Shown: positions 51,246 through 60,614 of the stretch, piece after piece | Numbering within the stretch: position 1 is the first letter of the stretch | Layout: every line of letters begins with the position of its first letter | Source: Nonomuraea sediminis | Lineage (GTDB): Bacteria > Actinomycetota > Actinomycetes > Streptosporangiales > Streptosporangiaceae | NCBI RefSeq assembly: GCF_018531495.1 | Contig: NZ_JAHDTI010000007.1 | Coordinates: forward strand, 434,001 to 498,000 | Direction: 5' to 3' | Length of the DNA stretch: 64,000 nucleotides | The notes under the pieces: model-generated | Seen by the model: the letters and a program-made list of their open reading frames with translations, nothing else | What the model was told of the DNA's origin: nothing | The model's database searches: none | Program-made: the position numbers and the translations under genes

Positions 51246-52028
51246 ATGAGCGATATCGACTGGGCGCGGCGACTGGCTCTGGACCCCGGCGCCGCCGTGC
51301 CGCTCTACTACCAGTTGCGCGAGCGACTGCGCCTGGTGATCGCCGAGTGCGAGCCCAACACCTCCATTCCGGCGGAGAAGGACCTGATGGTCTTCGCCGG
51401 AGTGAGCAGGGCGACCGCGCGCAGGGCGATCGGCGACCTCGTCCAGGAGGGCCTGCTGGTGGCCAGGCAGGGCAGCGGCACCTACACGGCACCGCTGGGA
51501 GTCGCCTCCGAGCTGGGCTCGAGGCCCGCGGGCTTCACCGAGACGATGGCCAGGCTGGGACGCAGGCCCACCACGCAGGTGCTCGAGGCGCGGATGCAGG
51601 TGTGCACGGCCGACGTGGCACCGGCCCTCGGCCTCGAGACCGGCGCCGAGGTCGTCTTCCTGGAGCGAATCCGGCTGCTCGACGGCGAGCCCTGCATGAT
51701 CGAGAGCGCTCATCTCCCGTCGGAACTGGTACCGGGCATCCTCGAGGAGGACCTGACCGGGTCCCTCTACGGCCTGCTGGGGCTCAAGTACGGGCTCACC
51801 CCGGCCTCGGGCAGGGAGACGATCGGCGCGGTCAACGCCGACTACCGGCTGGCCGGGCTGCTGCACGTGCCCATGGCCGCAGCCCTCCTGGCCACCGCCC
51901 GCACCACGATCACCGAGGGCGGGCAGCCACTGGAGTACACGATCCGGCACGCGCGAGGGGACCTCGCCGTCTTCTCCGTCGAGCTCAACGACGCGAAGAA
52001 CGCCCTCATGGGTCAGGAGCCACGTTGA
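51246..52028 (+). CDS. GntR family regulator (HutC/UTRA type)
   Basis: A 260-residue regulator, first gene of a ten-gene operon. Residues about 15-80 are the GntR winged helix (VPLYYQLRERLRLVIAE, SIPAEKDLMVFAGVSRATARRAIGDLVQEGLLVARQGSGTYTA in sequence). Residues about 100-250 form the UTRA ligand domain (VVFLERIRLLDGEPCMIESAHLP, LEYTIRHARGDLAVFSVEL). UTRA regulators often sense phosphorylated or amino sugars. Its stop overlaps the next start as TTGA. It most likely represses its own operon until the sugar or sugar phosphate is present. Confidence 0.9.
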   Translation: MSDIDWARRLALDPGAAVPLYYQLRERLRLVIAECEPNTSIPAEKDLMVFAGVSRATARRAIGDLVQEGLLVARQGSGTYTAPLGVASELGSRPAGFTETMARLGRRPTTQVLEARMQVCTADVAPALGLETGAEVVFLERIRLLDGEPCMIESAHLPSELVPGILEEDLTGSLYGLLGLKYGLTPASGRETIGAVNADYRLAGLLHVPMAAALLATARTTITEGGQPLEYTIRHARGDLAVFSVELNDAKNALMGQEPR

Positions 52029-53302
52029 ACCATCCGTCGAGGCGGCAGTTACTCGCCGCAGCCGCACTGTCCCCCTTACTCGCCGCGTGCGGTGGACCCG
52101 CTGAGCCGGCCGTCCCCGCCGACGGCGTGCCACGCGGCAAGCTGTCGGTCTGGCTGCACCAGACGCGTGCCTACGACGCGGTCTTCACGCCGCTGGTGCA
52201 CCAGTACGTCCAGGAGTTCGGCGGCGTCGACGTCACCCCGCTCTACGTCCCGGTCAACCAGCTGGACACCAAGCTGCTCACCGCCTTCGCCGGTGGCGCG
52301 GCGCCCGACGTGTTCAGGATCGGTGGCTGGACCTTCCCCGGCCACGCACGCAAGGGCCGCCTGGCTCCGATCATGCCCAAACCGCTGGGCGCGGCCGATG
52401 CGAAGGCCGTCGCCGGGGGATACGACCAGACGGCCATCAACTCCCTGTCATACGAAGGGAAGTTGTACGGCGTGCCGACCGACTACACGATCTGCTACCT
52501 CTACTACCGCCGCGACCGCTTCGCCGAGGCCGGGCTCGACCCGGACAAGCCGCCCACCACCTGGGAGGAGGTCGCCGAGTACAACAAGAAGCTGACCTCC
52601 GCCGACGGCAAGAAGGTGGGCCTGCAGTGGATCCTCGGCAACCCGCAGTGGACGGTCATGCAGCTCCTGGCCCTGGTCAAAGGCAAGGGCGGCAGCATTC
52701 TCAGCTCCGACAACACCACGGCCACGCTGGCCACGGACGCCGGTGTCGAGGCGCTGCGCTACTACGCGAGCGTCGGCAACCCCAAGCTCTCCAACCCGCT
52801 GTCCGGCTTCGGGCTGTTCGGCACGGGCGAGGCGGCCATGCTCGTCTCCGGCCTGTTCGCCATGGACCTGTTCCCGACGCTCAGCAAGAAGCTGGAGTTC
52901 GGCAAGATCTTCGACATCGCGCCGATGCCGCGCTTCGACGCGGGACCGGCCGTCGCACCCGCCTACACCTGGGGCTGGGGCGTCTCGGCCAAGTCCAAGC
53001 TGCCCTACACCGCCTGGCACTTCATCAACTACCTGCAACGGCCCGACGTGGCCGCCAAGCAGTTGCGCGAGGCGGGATCGCTCACCCCCATCGCCGGATG
53101 GGAGAAGCTGAGCGGCGCCGACCAGAAGGCCATCGACATCATGGTCGCCTCGGCCCCGCACGCCGATTTCGGGCCGCAGACCCCGATCTGGAACGAGATG
53201 GCCAAGGCGCTGACCGACGCGGGCGACGCCGTGGCCTATGGCAAGAAGACCCCGGAGCAGGCGGCGCAGGACTTCGACCGGGCGATGCGGCTCGCGCTAT
53301 GA
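52025..53302 (+). CDS. Sugar ABC transporter substrate-binding lipoprotein
   Basis: A 425-residue family 1 solute-binding protein. It starts at TTG, with AGGAG 6 bases upstream and overlapping the GntR stop. The signal has PSRRQLL, a twin-arginine pattern, and ends in a lipobox with Cys22 (LLAAC), so it may be exported folded by Tat. KLSVWLHQTRAYDAVFTPLVHQYVQEFGGVDV and AGGAAPDVFRIGGWTFPG are typical of CUT1 binders. It captures the glycoside taken up by the next two permeases. Confidence 0.88.
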   Translation: MNHPSRRQLLAAAALSPLLAACGGPAEPAVPADGVPRGKLSVWLHQTRAYDAVFTPLVHQYVQEFGGVDVTPLYVPVNQLDTKLLTAFAGGAAPDVFRIGGWTFPGHARKGRLAPIMPKPLGAADAKAVAGGYDQTAINSLSYEGKLYGVPTDYTICYLYYRRDRFAEAGLDPDKPPTTWEEVAEYNKKLTSADGKKVGLQWILGNPQWTVMQLLALVKGKGGSILSSDNTTATLATDAGVEALRYYASVGNPKLSNPLSGFGLFGTGEAAMLVSGLFAMDLFPTLSKKLEFGKIFDIAPMPRFDAGPAVAPAYTWGWGVSAKSKLPYTAWHFINYLQRPDVAAKQLREAGSLTPIAGWEKLSGADQKAIDIMVASAPHADFGPQTPIWNEMAKALTDAGDAVAYGKKTPEQAAQDFDRAMRLAL

Positions 53303-54216
53303 CCACGGTCGGCGTACGGCTGGCGCGTCCCGTCGCGCTGTCGGGCAAGGGTCAGCGGCGCGCGGAGGCCACGGTCGGCGGGCTGCTGGCGCTTCCTGCG
53401 GCGATCTTCTTCTGCGTCTTCTGGCTCCTGCCCTTCCTGTCGGCGCTCTACCTCAGCTTCACCCGCTACGACCTGACGGGCATGCCCCAATGGATCGGCC
53501 TCGGCAACTACGCCCGGATGCTGGAGGACCCGGGCTTCTGGAACTCCGCCCAGGTCACGGTCATCTACACGATCGGCTCGGTGATCCCATCCATCCTGCT
53601 GGCCCTGGCGATAGCCGTACCTCTTGCCAGGCCTGGACGGCTCAACAGCGTGCTGCGCGGACTGATCATGATTCCGGCGGTCATGCCCCTGGTCGCCACC
53701 TCGGTGGTGTGGCGGATCATCTACGCCGACGGCGGTCCCGCCAACGCGGTGCTCGGCGCCGTCGGTCTCGGGCCGGTGTCCTGGCTGACCGACGAGCGCA
53801 TGGCCGTCTGGGCGCTGGTCCTGATGGTCACCTGGAAACATCTCGGGCTCTTCGTGATCATCCTGACCGCGGGGCTACAGGGGCTGTCGCCGAGCGTGTT
53901 CGAGGCCGCGGCGCTCGACGGAGCCGGTCCCGTGCGCACGTTCTGGTCCATCACGCTGCCCCTGCTGCGGCGGACGCTGCTGTTCGTCCTGGTCATCGCC
54001 GTTGTGGGGTCGATGCAGGCGTTCATCCCCGCGTTCCTGCTGACCGGCGGTGGGCCTGCCGGTGCGACCGAGGTGCTGCCGTACTACATGTGGGCGACCG
54101 CCTTCAGCTTCGAGCGCATGGGCTACGCGTCGGCCATGGCGATGGTGCTGCTGGCGGTGCTGATCGTGGCGTCACTGGTGCAGTTCCGCTTCCTGCGGGG
54201 AGGCGGCGATGAGTAG
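53299..54216 (+). CDS. Sugar ABC transporter permease (MalF-like)
   Basis: A 305-residue six-helix CUT1 permease. LPAAIFFCVFWLLPFLSALYLSF is helix 1, WIGLGNYARMLEDPGFWNSAQVT the family segment, and FEAAALDGAGPVRTFWSITLPLLRR the EAA loop. It overlaps the preceding gene by ATGA and the following permease by 8 bases. Confidence 0.9.
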   Translation: MTTVGVRLARPVALSGKGQRRAEATVGGLLALPAAIFFCVFWLLPFLSALYLSFTRYDLTGMPQWIGLGNYARMLEDPGFWNSAQVTVIYTIGSVIPSILLALAIAVPLARPGRLNSVLRGLIMIPAVMPLVATSVVWRIIYADGGPANAVLGAVGLGPVSWLTDERMAVWALVLMVTWKHLGLFVIILTAGLQGLSPSVFEAAALDGAGPVRTFWSITLPLLRRTLLFVLVIAVVGSMQAFIPAFLLTGGGPAGATEVLPYYMWATAFSFERMGYASAMAMVLLAVLIVASLVQFRFLRGGGDE

Positions 54217-54982
54217 AGTCCTGCTCCCGCTGGTCGTGGCGGTCATGCTGCTGCCGATCGGCGTCATGCTGGTGGTGGCCGCGCAGCCGGAAGGCGGCGG
54301 CGGGGAGTTCAGCCTGTTCGCCAACATCGCCGAGATGTTCTCCAGCGGCAACTTCCCCGTCTACTTCCGCAACAGCCTCATCCTCTCCTTCGGCATCGGC
54401 TTCCTCGACGTGGTCTTCTCGGGAGCGACGGGCTACGCGCTGGCCAGGCTGCGCTTCCCCGGAAGCCGGGCGCTGTTCGCCCTGGTCGTCGGCACGCTGA
54501 CGCTCTCGCCGACCGTGGTCATGGTGCCGGTCTACGTGATCGTCCACCAGCTCGGCTGGATCGACACCTACCAGGGCATGATCGTGCCGAGCATGATGAG
54601 CGCGTTCGGCGTGTTCCTGGTCCGCCAGTTCGCGCTCAGCCTGCCGGAGGAACTGCTGCTCGCGGCCCGCGTGGACGGCGCGGGCGAGTTCCGGATCTTC
54701 GCCACGATCGCGCTTCCGCTGCTCAGACCCGCGCTGCTCACGCTCTTCCTGCTGCAGTTCCTCGCGCAATGGGACAACCTGCTCTGGCCGCTGCTGGTCG
54801 CCAACGACCCGTCGCTGTGGCCGCTGCCCGTGGGTATCTCCCAGCTGCAGACGGAGGTCGGCTACGACATCCGCCTGATGACCACCGCCGCGCTGGTCAC
54901 CGCGGTGCCGCCGATCGCGCTCATGTTCTTCCTCCAGCGCTACTACGTCGCAGGACTGACCCTTGGGGGCGTCAAACGATGA
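54209..54982 (+). CDS. Sugar ABC transporter permease (MalG-like)
   Basis: A 257-residue CUT1 permease with LPIGVMLVVAAQPEG, YFRNSLILSFGIGFLDVVFSGATGYALARLRFPG, and EAA loop LPEELLLAARVDGAGEFRIFATIALPLLRPA followed by WDNLLWPLLV. As in the other sugar operon here, no ATPase gene is present, so a shared MsiK-type ATPase elsewhere in the genome is expected. It overlaps the glycosidase gene by ATGA. Confidence 0.9.
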   Translation: MSRVLLPLVVAVMLLPIGVMLVVAAQPEGGGGEFSLFANIAEMFSSGNFPVYFRNSLILSFGIGFLDVVFSGATGYALARLRFPGSRALFALVVGTLTLSPTVVMVPVYVIVHQLGWIDTYQGMIVPSMMSAFGVFLVRQFALSLPEELLLAARVDGAGEFRIFATIALPLLRPALLTLFLLQFLAQWDNLLWPLLVANDPSLWPLPVGISQLQTEVGYDIRLMTTAALVTAVPPIALMFFLQRYYVAGLTLGGVKR

Positions 54983-57042
54983 GTTCCTTCGGCGAGTGGA
55001 CGAGCGTCCACGGCCTGCCCGCCTTCTCCTACACGATGGACCAGGAACGCGATCCGCGTGCCACCTGGGACCCGATCCTCGACCCGCCGAGCAGGCGGCA
55101 CTTCGTCCACCTCGGCAACCGGCGCGTCACGCTGGTCGCCGACAACTACGGCCGCTGCGACCTGTTCGACGAGCACACCGGCCTGCGCTGGCTGACCCGC
55201 GGCACCGGCGTGAGCAGCATCGGCGACCTGACCACCGCGGGGTCGACGGCCGAGCGCCTGTTCGGGCCGACGTTCGCGGTGGTGAGGGTGGCCGATGAGC
55301 GGGTGTCGCTGGAACGCACGGTGCTCTGCCCCGAGGGGGAGCAGCCGTGGGTCCTGATCAGGCTGGTGGTGCGCAACCTGACAGGCGATCCTGTACGGCT
55401 GCCGCTGACCGAGGAATGGGCGGCGCATCCCGCGGACGTCCGGTTGATCAGCGGTCCCGTTCCCGCCGAGGATCCCGGGCTGGAGCTGGAGGTGCTCGGC
55501 GGGGAGCGGACCCGGTCCGGGCGCCTGGACCTGGCGCTGGAGCTCGATGCGGGGGACTCCACGGTGGTGGACCTGCGTTACGGCCTGCTGGACGACGACG
55601 TGACCGGGTTTGAGGACAGCCTGCGCGGGCTCGCCGAACGGTTGCCGGCGGCGCTGGCCGTACAGGCTCCTGAGGCGGAGCGGGAGGTGCCGTGGCATGC
55701 GGCGCTGCTGACGGGCGGCGCGTGTGCCGACGGGGTGCTCGGCGGGCACACGCTGGATCAGGGGTCGTGCTACTCCTTCAGACACGGGTTCAACGGCGCC
55801 GCGCGCGATCCGCTGCAGCACGCGCTGCCTCTCGTGTACACCGAGCCTGACCTGGCGCTGTCCGTGCTGCGCAACACGTGCGCGTGGGGGAGTCCCGACG
55901 GGGACCTGCCGTACGCGCTGCGACCGGACAAGTCGCCGTGGACCGATGTGTTCAGGCCTTCCGATCAGAATCTGTGGGCGCTGTGGCTCGCCGCCGAATA
56001 CCTCGCGGCGACCGGGGACGTCCAGGCATTCGGTACGGAGGTGCCGTACCACCCGGTGCACGGTGCCTCGGCCGTGTCGCTGGAGGAGAACCTGCGGCGG
56101 CAGTTCCGGTTCTTCGCCGACGTCGTCGGCAGGGGCGAGCACGGGCACGTGCGGATACTCAACGCCGACTGGAACGACATGGCGATCTCCAGGAGCGGCG
56201 TGCCCCGCGAGGAGATGATCGAGCGCGGCGAGTCCGTGCTCAACTCGGCGATGGCCGCCTGGGTACTGCCCCGCTACGCGGCGGTGGCGGAGCGGCTCGG
56301 CGATCACGCGACCGGTGCCGAGGCGCGCAAGCTCGGCGCCGAGCTGCGCGACGCGGTGGCGGGGGAGTGGAACGGCGGCTGGTTCCGGCGCGCCTACGGG
56401 CCTGGAGCAGTGGTCGGCGAGGACGACCTGTGGCTGGAGGTCCAGCCGTGGGCGATCCTGTGCGGAGCCGCCTCGCCCGAGCAGGCGCGCGCTCTGCTGC
56501 AGACGATCGAGATGACGGCGGGCGCCGAGTCGCCGCTCGGTCCTCGCCTGAACTGGCCGGTCCTGTCTGGCAACGGGGCTGAGGACAGCGCGATCTGGTA
56601 CGCGATCAACATGACGCTCATCTGGGCTGCCGCCGAGCACCACCCCGAGCTGGGGTGGGCCTGGTGGCGGCGGATGTCGATGCTCACCCATGCGCAGGTG
56701 TATCCCGATGTCTGGGAAGGCACGCTGTCCGGCCCTGATGCCTACCTGCCGCCGGAGTCCGAACGTCCTGGGCGCACGTGGGATCTGGCCGAGGTGGGTG
56801 TCGCCATGCAGGCCTACCCCGTGGCCAACCTGCACGCGCACGCCCAGCCGCTGCTCGCCTACCTGCGGTTGCTCGGGGTCGAGCCCGACGCGTCAGGCCG
56901 GCTCCGCGTGGGTGGCGGGGCCTCGTTCCAGAGCCGCTTCCTGACGGTTTCGGCCGATGGGACCGGGCGGCTGACCGCCGCCGGCGAGGTCGAGGTGGTC
57001 ACCCCGTCCGGCGTCCTGTCCGGTACGGCTCTCGCATGGTGA
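54979..57042 (+). CDS. GH94-like glycoside phosphorylase/glycosidase
   Basis: A 687-residue cytoplasmic protein, (alpha/alpha)6 barrel after an N-terminal beta domain (residues about 1-215). It resembles the cellobiose-phosphorylase group: GSCYSFRHGFNGAARDPLQHALPLVYTEPDLAL, PSDQNLWALWLAAEYLAATGD, ILNADWNDM with the probable acid D400, ESVLNSAMAAWVLPRYA, and VYPDVWEGTLSGPDAYLPPESERPG near the end. GH94 members use phosphate to split beta-glucosides into sugar 1-phosphates. It is shorter than most (about 800), and the phosphate-binding residues cannot be confirmed by eye, so plain hydrolysis is possible. Overlaps its neighbours on both sides. Confidence 0.78.
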   Translation: MSSFGEWTSVHGLPAFSYTMDQERDPRATWDPILDPPSRRHFVHLGNRRVTLVADNYGRCDLFDEHTGLRWLTRGTGVSSIGDLTTAGSTAERLFGPTFAVVRVADERVSLERTVLCPEGEQPWVLIRLVVRNLTGDPVRLPLTEEWAAHPADVRLISGPVPAEDPGLELEVLGGERTRSGRLDLALELDAGDSTVVDLRYGLLDDDVTGFEDSLRGLAERLPAALAVQAPEAEREVPWHAALLTGGACADGVLGGHTLDQGSCYSFRHGFNGAARDPLQHALPLVYTEPDLALSVLRNTCAWGSPDGDLPYALRPDKSPWTDVFRPSDQNLWALWLAAEYLAATGDVQAFGTEVPYHPVHGASAVSLEENLRRQFRFFADVVGRGEHGHVRILNADWNDMAISRSGVPREEMIERGESVLNSAMAAWVLPRYAAVAERLGDHATGAEARKLGAELRDAVAGEWNGGWFRRAYGPGAVVGEDDLWLEVQPWAILCGAASPEQARALLQTIEMTAGAESPLGPRLNWPVLSGNGAEDSAIWYAINMTLIWAAAEHHPELGWAWWRRMSMLTHAQVYPDVWEGTLSGPDAYLPPESERPGRTWDLAEVGVAMQAYPVANLHAHAQPLLAYLRLLGVEPDASGRLRVGGGASFQSRFLTVSADGTGRLTAAGEVEVVTPSGVLSGTALAW

Positions 57043-57908
57043 TGCGCCTCGGCATCGACGTCGGAGGCACCACGGTGAAGTGGGTGCTCCTGGAGGACCG
57101 GAACGTGGTCGGTTCCGGGACGGTTCCCACTCCGTCCGGGCCGGCAGCGGTGGTGGCGCTGGTCGCCGAGCTGCTGCCCGCGGGGGTCGAGAGCATCGGG
57201 ATCGGTCTGCCCGGGCACGTGGACCGGGCCGCGGGAGTCGCGTTGTTCGTGCCCAACCCGCCCGGCGACTGGGACGGCTTTCCCATCGGGCCCGCCCTGA
57301 GTGCCAGGACCGGGCTGCCGGTGGCCGTGGTCAACGACGCCCGGGCGTTCGCGCTGGCCGAGCTCCGCATGGGCGCGGCCAAGGGGTTGTCCGACGTGCT
57401 CTTCGCCGTGCTCGGAACAGGGGTCGGCGGGGCGGTGGCACTGGGCGGCGAGATTCTGCCCGGCCCCAGGGACAACCTCGGCGAAGTCGGCCACATCACC
57501 GTCGACTCCTACGGCCCGGAGTGCTGCTGCGGCAACCGCGGCTGCGTCGAAGCGTTCGCCGCGGGCCCAGGCATCGTCCGGACATACCGGGGCGACGACG
57601 TTCTTGGTGGGGTTACTCCCGCTCAGGTCGCCGAGGCGGCGCGGAGGGGGGAGCGGGCAGGGATAGAGGCGCTGAGCCGGGCCGGGTGGGCGCTGGGGGT
57701 GGGGCTCGGCGATGCGGTGGCGTTGCTGGGGGTGCGGACGGTTGTTGTCGGCGGTGGCGTCGCCGGAGCGCTCGATCTCATGCAGCCCGCCATGCGGGAC
57801 GTGTTCGAGCGGCGCAGGCCGCTCATCGGTGACGTGGCGGTGCTGCCCGCTGTGCTCGGCCCGTCGGCCGGGGCGATCGGTGCCGCTCTTTATGGAGGTA
57901 AGTCATAG
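57036..57908 (+). CDS. ROK family sugar kinase
   Basis: A 290-residue kinase. The phosphate loop GIDVGGTTVKWVLL, substrate region IGIGLPGHVD, catalytic Asp in VVNDARAFALAE, AVLGTGVGGAVALGG, and the zinc motif GHITVDSYGPECCCGNRGCVEAF are all intact, unlike in the ROK repressor at 49.9 kb. It should phosphorylate a hexose or amino sugar with ATP. Starts at 57036 or 57042 are possible; both overlap the previous stop. Confidence 0.87.
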   Translation: MVMRLGIDVGGTTVKWVLLEDRNVVGSGTVPTPSGPAAVVALVAELLPAGVESIGIGLPGHVDRAAGVALFVPNPPGDWDGFPIGPALSARTGLPVAVVNDARAFALAELRMGAAKGLSDVLFAVLGTGVGGAVALGGEILPGPRDNLGEVGHITVDSYGPECCCGNRGCVEAFAAGPGIVRTYRGDDVLGGVTPAQVAEAARRGERAGIEALSRAGWALGVGLGDAVALLGVRTVVVGGGVAGALDLMQPAMRDVFERRRPLIGDVAVLPAVLGPSAGAIGAALYGGKS

Positions 57909-58672
57909 TGAAGTGGATCAAGCGGGCGGTCGAGTTGCTCGGGGAGATCGAGCGAACCCAGGAGGAGGCCATCGCGGCCGCGGCCGCGACCGCGGCTCGG
58001 GTGATCGGGGCCGGTGGCGTGGTGCACACGTTCGGCACCGGGCACTCCCGGATGGGCGTGGAGGAACTGTTTCCCAGGTACGGCTCCTACCCGGGGTTCC
58101 ATCCCATCGTGGAGTTGTCGTCGACGTTCTACACGCAGGTCGCCGGCCCGAACGGGATGCGGCAGGCGATGTTCATCGAGCGGGTCGAAGGGCTGGCCGA
58201 CCAGATCCTGGCCAACTACGAACTGCGGCCCACCGACGCGGCCATCGTGTTCAGCGTCAGCGGGCTCAACGCCGTCCCCATCGAGATGGCCATGGGGCTG
58301 CGCAAGGCGGGCCTGCCCGTGATCGCGGTGACGTCGATGCGCGAGACGACCGCTGTCGAGCCAGGGCATCCGAGCGGCACCAGGCTGGCCGACCACGCCG
58401 ACGTGGTCATCGACCTCTGCACCCCTGTGGGCGACGCGATGTGCCAGATCGACGGGCTGGTCGAGCCGGTAGGCCCCGGTAGCACGGTCGCGGCCGTCGC
58501 GGTGGTCAACGAGATCAAGGTACGCACGGCCGAGCACCTCGCCAAGGACGGCCTGGTCCCGCCCGTCATCTCCAGCGCCAAGCTCGTCGGCCGCCGGCGC
58601 GCCGAGGAGCTGTTCGAAGGCGCCTACCTGGAGCACGCACGCCGGGCGGCCGAGGTCTTGAGGAAGCCTTGA
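57908..58672 (+). CDS. SIS-domain sugar isomerase-like protein
   Basis: A 254-residue protein with a single SIS fold: GGVVHTFGTGHSRMGVEELFPRYGSYPGFHPI, AAIVFSVSGLNAVPIEMAMGLRKAGLPVIAVTS, and ADVVIDLCTPVGDA. The group (SIS_2, sometimes labelled sugar isomerase domain) is related to MurQ and GmhA and binds phosphosugars. GTG start, GGAGG 9 bases upstream, sharing one base with the kinase stop. It probably isomerises or removes a substituent from the product of the ROK kinase. The MurQ etherase-specific residues are not obvious. Confidence 0.83.
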   Translation: MKWIKRAVELLGEIERTQEEAIAAAAATAARVIGAGGVVHTFGTGHSRMGVEELFPRYGSYPGFHPIVELSSTFYTQVAGPNGMRQAMFIERVEGLADQILANYELRPTDAAIVFSVSGLNAVPIEMAMGLRKAGLPVIAVTSMRETTAVEPGHPSGTRLADHADVVIDLCTPVGDAMCQIDGLVEPVGPGSTVAAVAVVNEIKVRTAEHLAKDGLVPPVISSAKLVGRRRAEELFEGAYLEHARRAAEVLRKP

Positions 58673-58710
58673 CAGAGCATCATTCAAGTGAGGCCGTCGA
58701 AGGAGGTCTC

Positions 58711-59406
58711 ATGACCGTTCTGGTCGCCGGATCGACCGGGGGCATCGGCCGGGCGTGCGTCGAGGCGGTGGAGGCGGCGGGAGGCACGGCGTTCGGCGTC
58801 GACCTCGCCGAGGGCGATGGCATCGACATCACCAGGCCGGGCGGCGCTGAGCAGGCGGTGGCGCAGGCGACAGCCGTACATGGAAAGCTCACCGGGGTGG
58901 TGCACGCGGTCGGCATGTCCGGCAGGTCCCTGGGGGACGGCGGCATCTCCGAATGCAGCGACGAGGCCTGGAGCGAGGTGCACCGGGTCAACCACGAGTC
59001 GGTCTTCAGGCTGCTGCGCGCCGCGGTCCCCGCGATGGGGGAGGGCGGGTCGATCGTGGTGATCGGTTCCGCGCTGGGGACCTCGCTCGACGACGGCTTC
59101 CGCACCGTGGCCTACGCCTCGGCCAAGGGCGCGCTCATACCGCTGATCAGGTCGGCGGCCCGCGAGGCGGCTCCGCGCGGAGTGCGGATCAACTTGATCT
59201 CGGCCGGGCTCGTGGCCACCGCGATGAGCCGCCGCGCCCAGACCGATCACGCCATCCAGGCCAGGCTGCCCGAGCTCATGCCGCTCGGCGCCAGGCTCTG
59301 TGAACCGGAGGAGGTCGCCGCCGCCGTCCTCTGGATGCTCTCCCCGGCCTCCGGCTGCACGACCGGCGCGGTGATCCCCGTCGACGGCGGCTGGCATCTG
59401 CGATGA
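58711..59406 (+). CDS. SDR family oxidoreductase
   Basis: A 231-residue short-chain dehydrogenase. VLVAGSTGGIGRACVEA is the TGxxxGxG-type cofactor loop with an Ala/Gly start, DLAEGDGIDIT follows, IVVIGSALGTS gives the catalytic Ser and YASAKGAL the Tyr and Lys. LISAGLVATAM and the C-terminal GAVIPVDGGWHL are standard. The acidic residue after strand 2 suggests NAD. AAGGAGG before the ATG at 58711 sets the start and separates it from the SIS gene by 38 bases. It probably oxidises a sugar hydroxyl. Confidence 0.88.
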   Translation: MTVLVAGSTGGIGRACVEAVEAAGGTAFGVDLAEGDGIDITRPGGAEQAVAQATAVHGKLTGVVHAVGMSGRSLGDGGISECSDEAWSEVHRVNHESVFRLLRAAVPAMGEGGSIVVIGSALGTSLDDGFRTVAYASAKGALIPLIRSAAREAAPRGVRINLISAGLVATAMSRRAQTDHAIQARLPELMPLGARLCEPEEVAAAVLWMLSPASGCTTGAVIPVDGGWHLR

Positions 59407-60614
59407 AGGTCCTTTGGGAAGGCGATGTGATCGTCGCGGGAGGTGGGAGCGCGGGGTGCGCCGCCGCCGTGGCCGCTGCCCGCTCCGGCGCCCGTTGCCT
59501 GCTCGTGGAGTCCAACGGGTTCCTCGGCGGGACCGGCGCCGCGGTGCTCGACACCTTCTACGGCTTCTACGCACCAGGCCCCGAGTCACCGCGGGTGGTC
59601 GGCGGGATCGGGTGGGAGGTGTGCGAGCGGCTGTTCGACACCGGGTCGGCCTTCGAGCGGCCCAACACCTACGGGGCCGGGACCGGGGTGACCTACGAGC
59701 CTGAAGCGCTCAAGGTCGTGTGGGACGAGCTCACCTCCGGCGTCACCGTCCTGCTGCACGCCCGGGTCTGCGGCCCCGGAGTCGAGGTGGAGACCGTCGC
59801 CGGGCGATTCCAGGTCAAGGCGCCCGTCGTCATCGACGCCACCGGCGACGCCGAACTCGCCTGGCGGGCCGGGGCCGCGCTCGAGCGGCCCGGCATGCGG
59901 CTGCAGCCCATGACAGCGACCTTCAGGCTCGGCGGCGTGGACCTGTCCGCCACCTCGACGGCCGAGCTCCACGCGCTCATGGCCGACAGCGACCTGCCCA
60001 GGCGCGAGGGATCCGTGCACAGGACCGTGCACGACGGGATCGTGCACACCAACCTCACCCGGGTGACCGGCCTTGACCCGACCGACCCGATGGAGCTGTC
60101 GCAGGCCGAGCGCGAGGGGCGGCGGCAGGTGGGCGAGTACGTGCGCTTCCTGCGCGAGAAGGTCCCCGGGTACGGCTCCGCCGTCCTGCTCGGCACGAAC
60201 GTCAGGATCGGAGTGCGCGAGTCGCGGCGGCTGGTCGGGCGGTACGTCCTGACCGCAGAGGATGTGCTGGCCGGGCGGGATCATCCCGACACGATCGCCC
60301 GGTGCGGCGCGCCCATCGAGGACCACGACTCGGGATCGGGCACGCGCTGGGAGTACGTCCGCGACTTCGGCACCTACGGCATCCCGTACCGGTGCCTGCT
60401 GCCGGTCGAGACACCAGGCCTGATCGTCGCCGGGCGATGCCTGTCGGCGACACACGACGCACATGCCTCCGCCCGCTCGATGGCGCAGTGCATGGCGATG
60501 GGCCAGGCGGCGGGTACGGCTGCCGCCCTGGCGGCCGAGGGCTCCCTGGATCCGGCCGAGATCGACGTGAACGTGCTGCGCAGCAGGTTGCTGGCGGAAG
60601 GAGCGCTGTTGTGA
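59403..60614 (+). CDS. FAD-dependent oxidoreductase
   Basis: A 403-residue flavoprotein of the FAD-oxidoreductase (PF12831-like) group. The FAD loop VIVAGGGSAGCAAAVAAARSGARCLLVE is followed by GFLGGTGAAVLDTFYGFY, YEPEALKVVWDEL, VIDATGDAELAWRAG, and the C-terminal LLPVETPGLIVAGRCLSATHDAHASARSMAQCMAMGQAAGTAA in blocks. These are typical of actinobacterial and Bacteroidota proteins linked to carbohydrate loci. The ATGA overlap with the SDR and GTGA overlap with the hydrolase show tight coupling. It is likely to oxidise a sugar carbon; the electron acceptor is unknown. Confidence 0.86.
   Translation: MKVLWEGDVIVAGGGSAGCAAAVAAARSGARCLLVESNGFLGGTGAAVLDTFYGFYAPGPESPRVVGGIGWEVCERLFDTGSAFERPNTYGAGTGVTYEPEALKVVWDELTSGVTVLLHARVCGPGVEVETVAGRFQVKAPVVIDATGDAELAWRAGAALERPGMRLQPMTATFRLGGVDLSATSTAELHALMADSDLPRREGSVHRTVHDGIVHTNLTRVTGLDPTDPMELSQAEREGRRQVGEYVRFLREKVPGYGSAVLLGTNVRIGVRESRRLVGRYVLTAEDVLAGRDHPDTIARCGAPIEDHDSGSGTRWEYVRDFGTYGIPYRCLLPVETPGLIVAGRCLSATHDAHASARSMAQCMAMGQAAGTAAALAAEGSLDPAEIDVNVLRSRLLAEGALL

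Noticed and set aside
54943..56841. 632-codon leftward frame opposite the GH94-like gene
   Set aside because: Antisense shadow; the rightward frame has intact barrel and active-site motifs and operon overlaps.
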